The notes beneath the pieces were generated by a model that was not told the origin of the DNA, made no database searches, and saw nothing but the letters and a program-made list of their open reading frames with translations. Shown here piece by piece: positions 5,700 to 9,609 of a DNA stretch of 9,609 bases (within the stretch, counting starts at the first letter, position 1; each line of letters opens with the position of its first letter). Both the position numbers and the translations under genes were made by a program. Location: NCBI GenBank assembly GCA_019233415.1, contig JAFAMK010000295.1, positions 1 through 9,609 of the forward strand, given 5' to 3'. This stretch comes from Vulcanimicrobiota bacterium. Its GTDB lineage: Bacteria; Vulcanimicrobiota; Vulcanimicrobiia; Vulcanimicrobiales; Vulcanimicrobiaceae.

Positions 5700-7138
5700 T
5701 CGATCGCCCGCTTCGTCTCCGGTTTGCGCCGTCGCCGGCCAGGACGCTGCACGTCGGCGCCGCGCGGACCGCGCTCTTCACGTGGCTGCTCGCCCGTACG
5801 ACGGGCGGCAGCTTCGTCGTGCGCGTCGAGGACGGGGATGAGGCATCCGGCGATCCGAGCGCGGAAGCGGCGATCCTGCGCGATCTGCGCTGGCTGGGGC
5901 TGGATTGGGACGAAGGCCCAGACGTCGGCGGCCCGTACGGACCGTACCGGCAGTGGGAGCGCGCCGCCGCGCACCGCGAGGCCGCCGAGCGGCTTCTGCG
6001 CGATGGCGCCGCATACGAGCGCGACGGCGCCCTGTGGTTTCGCGTCCCGCCGGGGACGACGGTCGTCCACGACGCCGTCAAGGGCGACGTCGCGTTCGAG
6101 CACGACACGCTCGCCGACTTCGTGGTGCGCAAGTCGAACGGCGTGCCGGCGTACAACGTGTGCGCGGTCGCCGACGACGCCGCGATGAAGATCGACCTCG
6201 TCGTGCGCGGCGAGGAGCACCTCGACAACACGCCGCGGCAGATTCTGCTGGCCCGCGCGCTCGGGTACGCGCCGCCGCGCTACGCGCACTGCGGGCTGAT
6301 CGTCGGCGCCGACAAGCACAAGCTCTCGGCTCGCGACGATGCGACCGGGATCGACGCACTGCGCCGCGCAGGGTTTCTTCCCGAGGCCCTCGTGGAGCAT
6401 CTCGCGCTGCTCGGGTGGTCGCCGGCCGACGGCCGCGAGACGTTCGCGCTGGCCGAGCTGGTCGGCGCGTTCTCGCTCGACCGCGTTCACGGCGCGCCCT
6501 CGACGTTCGACCTGGACCGCCTGCGCGCGTTCAACGCCCGCGCGCTGCGCGCGCTTCCACGCGAGCGCTACCACGCGCTGCTCGCCGAGCGCATGCAGCA
6601 GGCGCGCCTGCTGGAAGACCCGGTTCCGGAGGCGGCGCACCGCTGGATCGAGACCTTTCTCGACGCGTACGGCCGCGAAGTCCACACGCTCGGCGAGGCG
6701 CTCGCGCACGTCGCCGACCTGCGCGCCGAGGCGGTGACGATCCCCGCGCTCGAACTCGAACGGCTGCGCAACCGCCACGTGCTGTTCTTTCTCGACGCGG
6801 TCTCGCAGTACGTCGACGCGCAGCCCGAGCTGCGCGGGCTCGCGCTCGGGCACGACCTCGCGGTGATCGGCGACGAGTTCGGCCTGGCGAAGGACGACGC
6901 GCTCGGCGCGGTGCGGATGGCGCTCACCGGGGCGCACGACGGGCCGCCGCTGGCGCTGCTCTTCCCGCTGCTCGGCCACGACCGGATCATGATCCGGATC
7001 GGTGCGGTCAGCTCGCACATCCTCCACGGGCGCGGGCTCGAACCGATCAAGTACGGTCCGGGCGGCCTACCGTTCGAGACGATTCAGCCCCATCCGCCCG
7101 GCTCAGGAGCAACCGGGCCCGCAGACCCGGGGTCGTAA
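5684..7138 (+). CDS. gltX: glutamyl-tRNA synthetase, divergent motifs
   Basis: GluRS charges tRNA-Glu (and tRNA-Gln in lineages that use GatCAB) with glutamate in the cytosol. The 484-residue product has the class I layout: FAPSPARTLHVGAAR (HIGH motif HVGA, 23-26), RVEDGDE (from R47), WDEGPDVGGPYGPYRQ, VRGEEHLDNTPRQ, then K213-LSAR (KMSKS region), GFLPEALVEHLALLGWSP, and an anticodon-binding half ending in VRMALTGAHDGPPL. Three features are unusual: the normally invariant EDTD reads EDGD, KLSKR reads KLSAR (second Lys lost), and the linker of roughly 35-45 residues after the QSER-like region (QWER here) is missing. A Gly/Pro-rich tail ends the protein. ATG 5684 is the only plausible start between the upstream stop and the FAPSP motif. 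Full-length conservation argues for a working enzyme, but altered activity or specificity is possible. Confidence 0.92.
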   Translation: MDRLEIDRPLRLRFAPSPARTLHVGAARTALFTWLLARTTGGSFVVRVEDGDEASGDPSAEAAILRDLRWLGLDWDEGPDVGGPYGPYRQWERAAAHREAAERLLRDGAAYERDGALWFRVPPGTTVVHDAVKGDVAFEHDTLADFVVRKSNGVPAYNVCAVADDAAMKIDLVVRGEEHLDNTPRQILLARALGYAPPRYAHCGLIVGADKHKLSARDDATGIDALRRAGFLPEALVEHLALLGWSPADGRETFALAELVGAFSLDRVHGAPSTFDLDRLRAFNARALRALPRERYHALLAERMQQARLLEDPVPEAAHRWIETFLDAYGREVHTLGEALAHVADLRAEAVTIPALELERLRNRHVLFFLDAVSQYVDAQPELRGLALGHDLAVIGDEFGLAKDDALGAVRMALTGAHDGPPLALLFPLLGHDRIMIRIGAVSSHILHGRGLEPIKYGPGGLPFETIQPHPPGSGATGPADPGS

Positions 7139-7145
7139 GAGCGTC

Positions 7146-7800
7146 GTGCCCGGCTTCCTCGAGGGCGTTCTCGCCGATCTCCGCGCGCCGGTCGAAAAAG
7201 ACCCGGCGGCGCGCGGCTACCTCGACGTGATCCTCTCCTATCCGGGGTGGAAGGCGCAGACCGCGCACCGCGTGATCCACGTGCTCTACACGGCGAAGAT
7301 CCCGCTGCTGCCGCGGTTCCTCGCGTCGCTCTCGCGCTTCTGGACCGGGATCGAGATCGACCCGGGCGCGACGCTCGGCAACGGAATCTTCATCGACCAC
7401 GGGATCGGCGTCGTCATCGGGGAGACCGCCGAGGTTGGCGACGGCTGCACGATCTACCAGGGCGTCACGCTCGGCGGGACCTCGCTCGCGAAGACGAAGC
7501 GCCACCCGACGCTCGGTCGCGACGTCGTCGTCGGCGGCGGCGCCGCGGTGCTGGGCGCGATCACGGTCGGCGACGGCGCGCGCATCGGCGCGAACTCGGT
7601 CGTCGTCAAGGACGTCCCTCCCCACGCGACGGTCGTCGGGATCCCGGGGCGCGTCGTGCTGCAGGACGGCAAGCCGATCAGCACGCCGGCCGATCCGCGG
7701 CCGCGCGTCGACCTGCCCGACCCCAACGCGCCGCTGATCGCGGAATTGAGCGATCGGATCGCAGCGTTGGAGACACGCCTCGCCGAACTCGAACGGAAGA

Positions 7801-7820
<20 letters not shown>
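7146..7820 (+). CDS. cysE: serine O-acetyltransferase
   Basis: CysE makes O-acetylserine from serine and acetyl-CoA, the committed step to cysteine. With GTG at 7146 the product is 224 residues, matching the short Bacillus-type enzyme (about 217). The N-terminal helical part has KDPAARGYLDVILSYPG. The left-handed beta-helix of hexapeptide repeats then contains the active-site segment GIEIDPGATLG and FIDHGIG (H85 catalytic, E70 its likely partner), GVTLGGT, KRHPTLG and GIPGRVV. The last part (about 196-220, LIAELSDRIAALETRLAELE) has heptad spacing suggestive of a short coiled coil. The same frame runs upstream to 7002 but overlaps gltX and lacks conservation. It starts 7 bases after gltX and overlaps cysS by 20 bases. 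Its position before cysS links cysteine supply with cysteine charging. Confidence 0.95.
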
Positions 7821-9317
<1,497 letters not shown>

Positions 9318-9339
<22 letters not shown>

Positions 9340-9609
9340 ACCCGCAGCGGCCGGCGGCGCCGGCGCAGCGCCGTGCGCCGCGGATCGACCTCGACGACGT
9401 CGTCTACGGCGTGCACGCGGTGGACGAGATGCTGGTCGCCGGCGAGCCGCTGCGGCACATCCACGTCGGTGACGACCGCAAGCGCGATCCCGTGCTGCGC
9501 AACCTGCTCGAGCGCGCGCGCGCCGCGAACGTGCCGGTGCGCTTCGAGAGCCGCGCCTACTTCGCGACCTTTCCGTACAAGGCGCACCAAGGGGTGGTCG
9601 CGTTCGGCG
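9318..9609 (+). CDS. rlmB: 23S rRNA (guanosine-2'-O-)-methyltransferase RlmB/TrmH family, N-terminal part (runs off window)
   Basis: About 97 codons are present and the frame is open at the window edge. After an Arg/Pro/Ala-rich basic leader of about 22 residues comes the SpoU substrate-binding domain: VVYGVHAVDEMLVAG, LRHIHV, LRNLLERARAANVPVRF and the characteristic AHQGVVAFG at the end. The catalytic SPOUT domain would follow outside the window. Family members methylate a ribose 2'-OH in 23S rRNA (G2251 in E. coli), but the exact target cannot be read from this part. The GTG start lies within the cysS 3' end and has an AAGGA nine bases upstream. In Bacillus mrnC sits between cysS and this gene; here it does not. 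A TrmH paralogue is possible. Confidence 0.88.

Noticed and set aside
5669..7027. 452-codon minus-strand ORF opposite gltX
   Set aside because: The composition is Arg/Val/Asp-rich shadow without motifs, and the plus strand has an unmistakable GluRS.

Overview
The window is a gene-dense, high-GC (about 70% by eye) bacterial housekeeping segment. All intact genes have strongly G/C-ending third codon positions. The plus-strand order is PIN/TRAM membrane protein (yacL-like) - ispD - ispF - [opposite-strand insert] - small acidic ORF - gltX - cysE - cysS - rlmB. This is the gene order known from Bacillus and relatives (yacL-ispD-ispF-gltX-cysE-cysS-mrnC-rlmB), but here in a high-GC genome, without mrnC, and split by a large regulator. 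A high-GC lineage that kept this ancestral cluster, such as Candidatus Eremiobacterota/Vulcanimicrobiota, would fit. That placement is inference only.

Region by region: 2-2435 is a tight plus-strand group of three genes joined by 4-base GTGA overlaps (yacL-like, ispD, ispF), the last two being consecutive-family enzymes of the MEP isoprenoid pathway. IspD carries an extra C-terminal domain of about 85 residues that reads like domain V of elongation factor G. From 2417 to 5452 the minus strand holds a possible 63-residue protein and a 917-residue LuxR-type ATPase regulator (LAL/MalT-like architecture). The short divergent region 5453-5527 separates the regulator from the second plus-strand group.

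The second group (5528-9609) begins with a 44-codon acidic ORF ending in a run of Glu codons. A perfect GC-rich hairpin with the gltX start codon in its loop follows 10 bases after the stop. Then come gltX (glutamyl-tRNA synthetase with altered signature motifs), cysE (serine acetyltransferase), cysS (cysteinyl-tRNA synthetase) and the start of rlmB (23S rRNA 2'-O-methyltransferase), with spacings of +7, -20 and -22 bases. This group joins aminoacylation with Glu and Cys, cysteine precursor synthesis and rRNA modification.

The points most worth a second look are the IspD/EF-G-domain-V fusion, and the Glu-codon-rich leader ORF plus start-codon hairpin in front of the Glu-tRNA synthetase gene, which together look like a possible translational attenuator.
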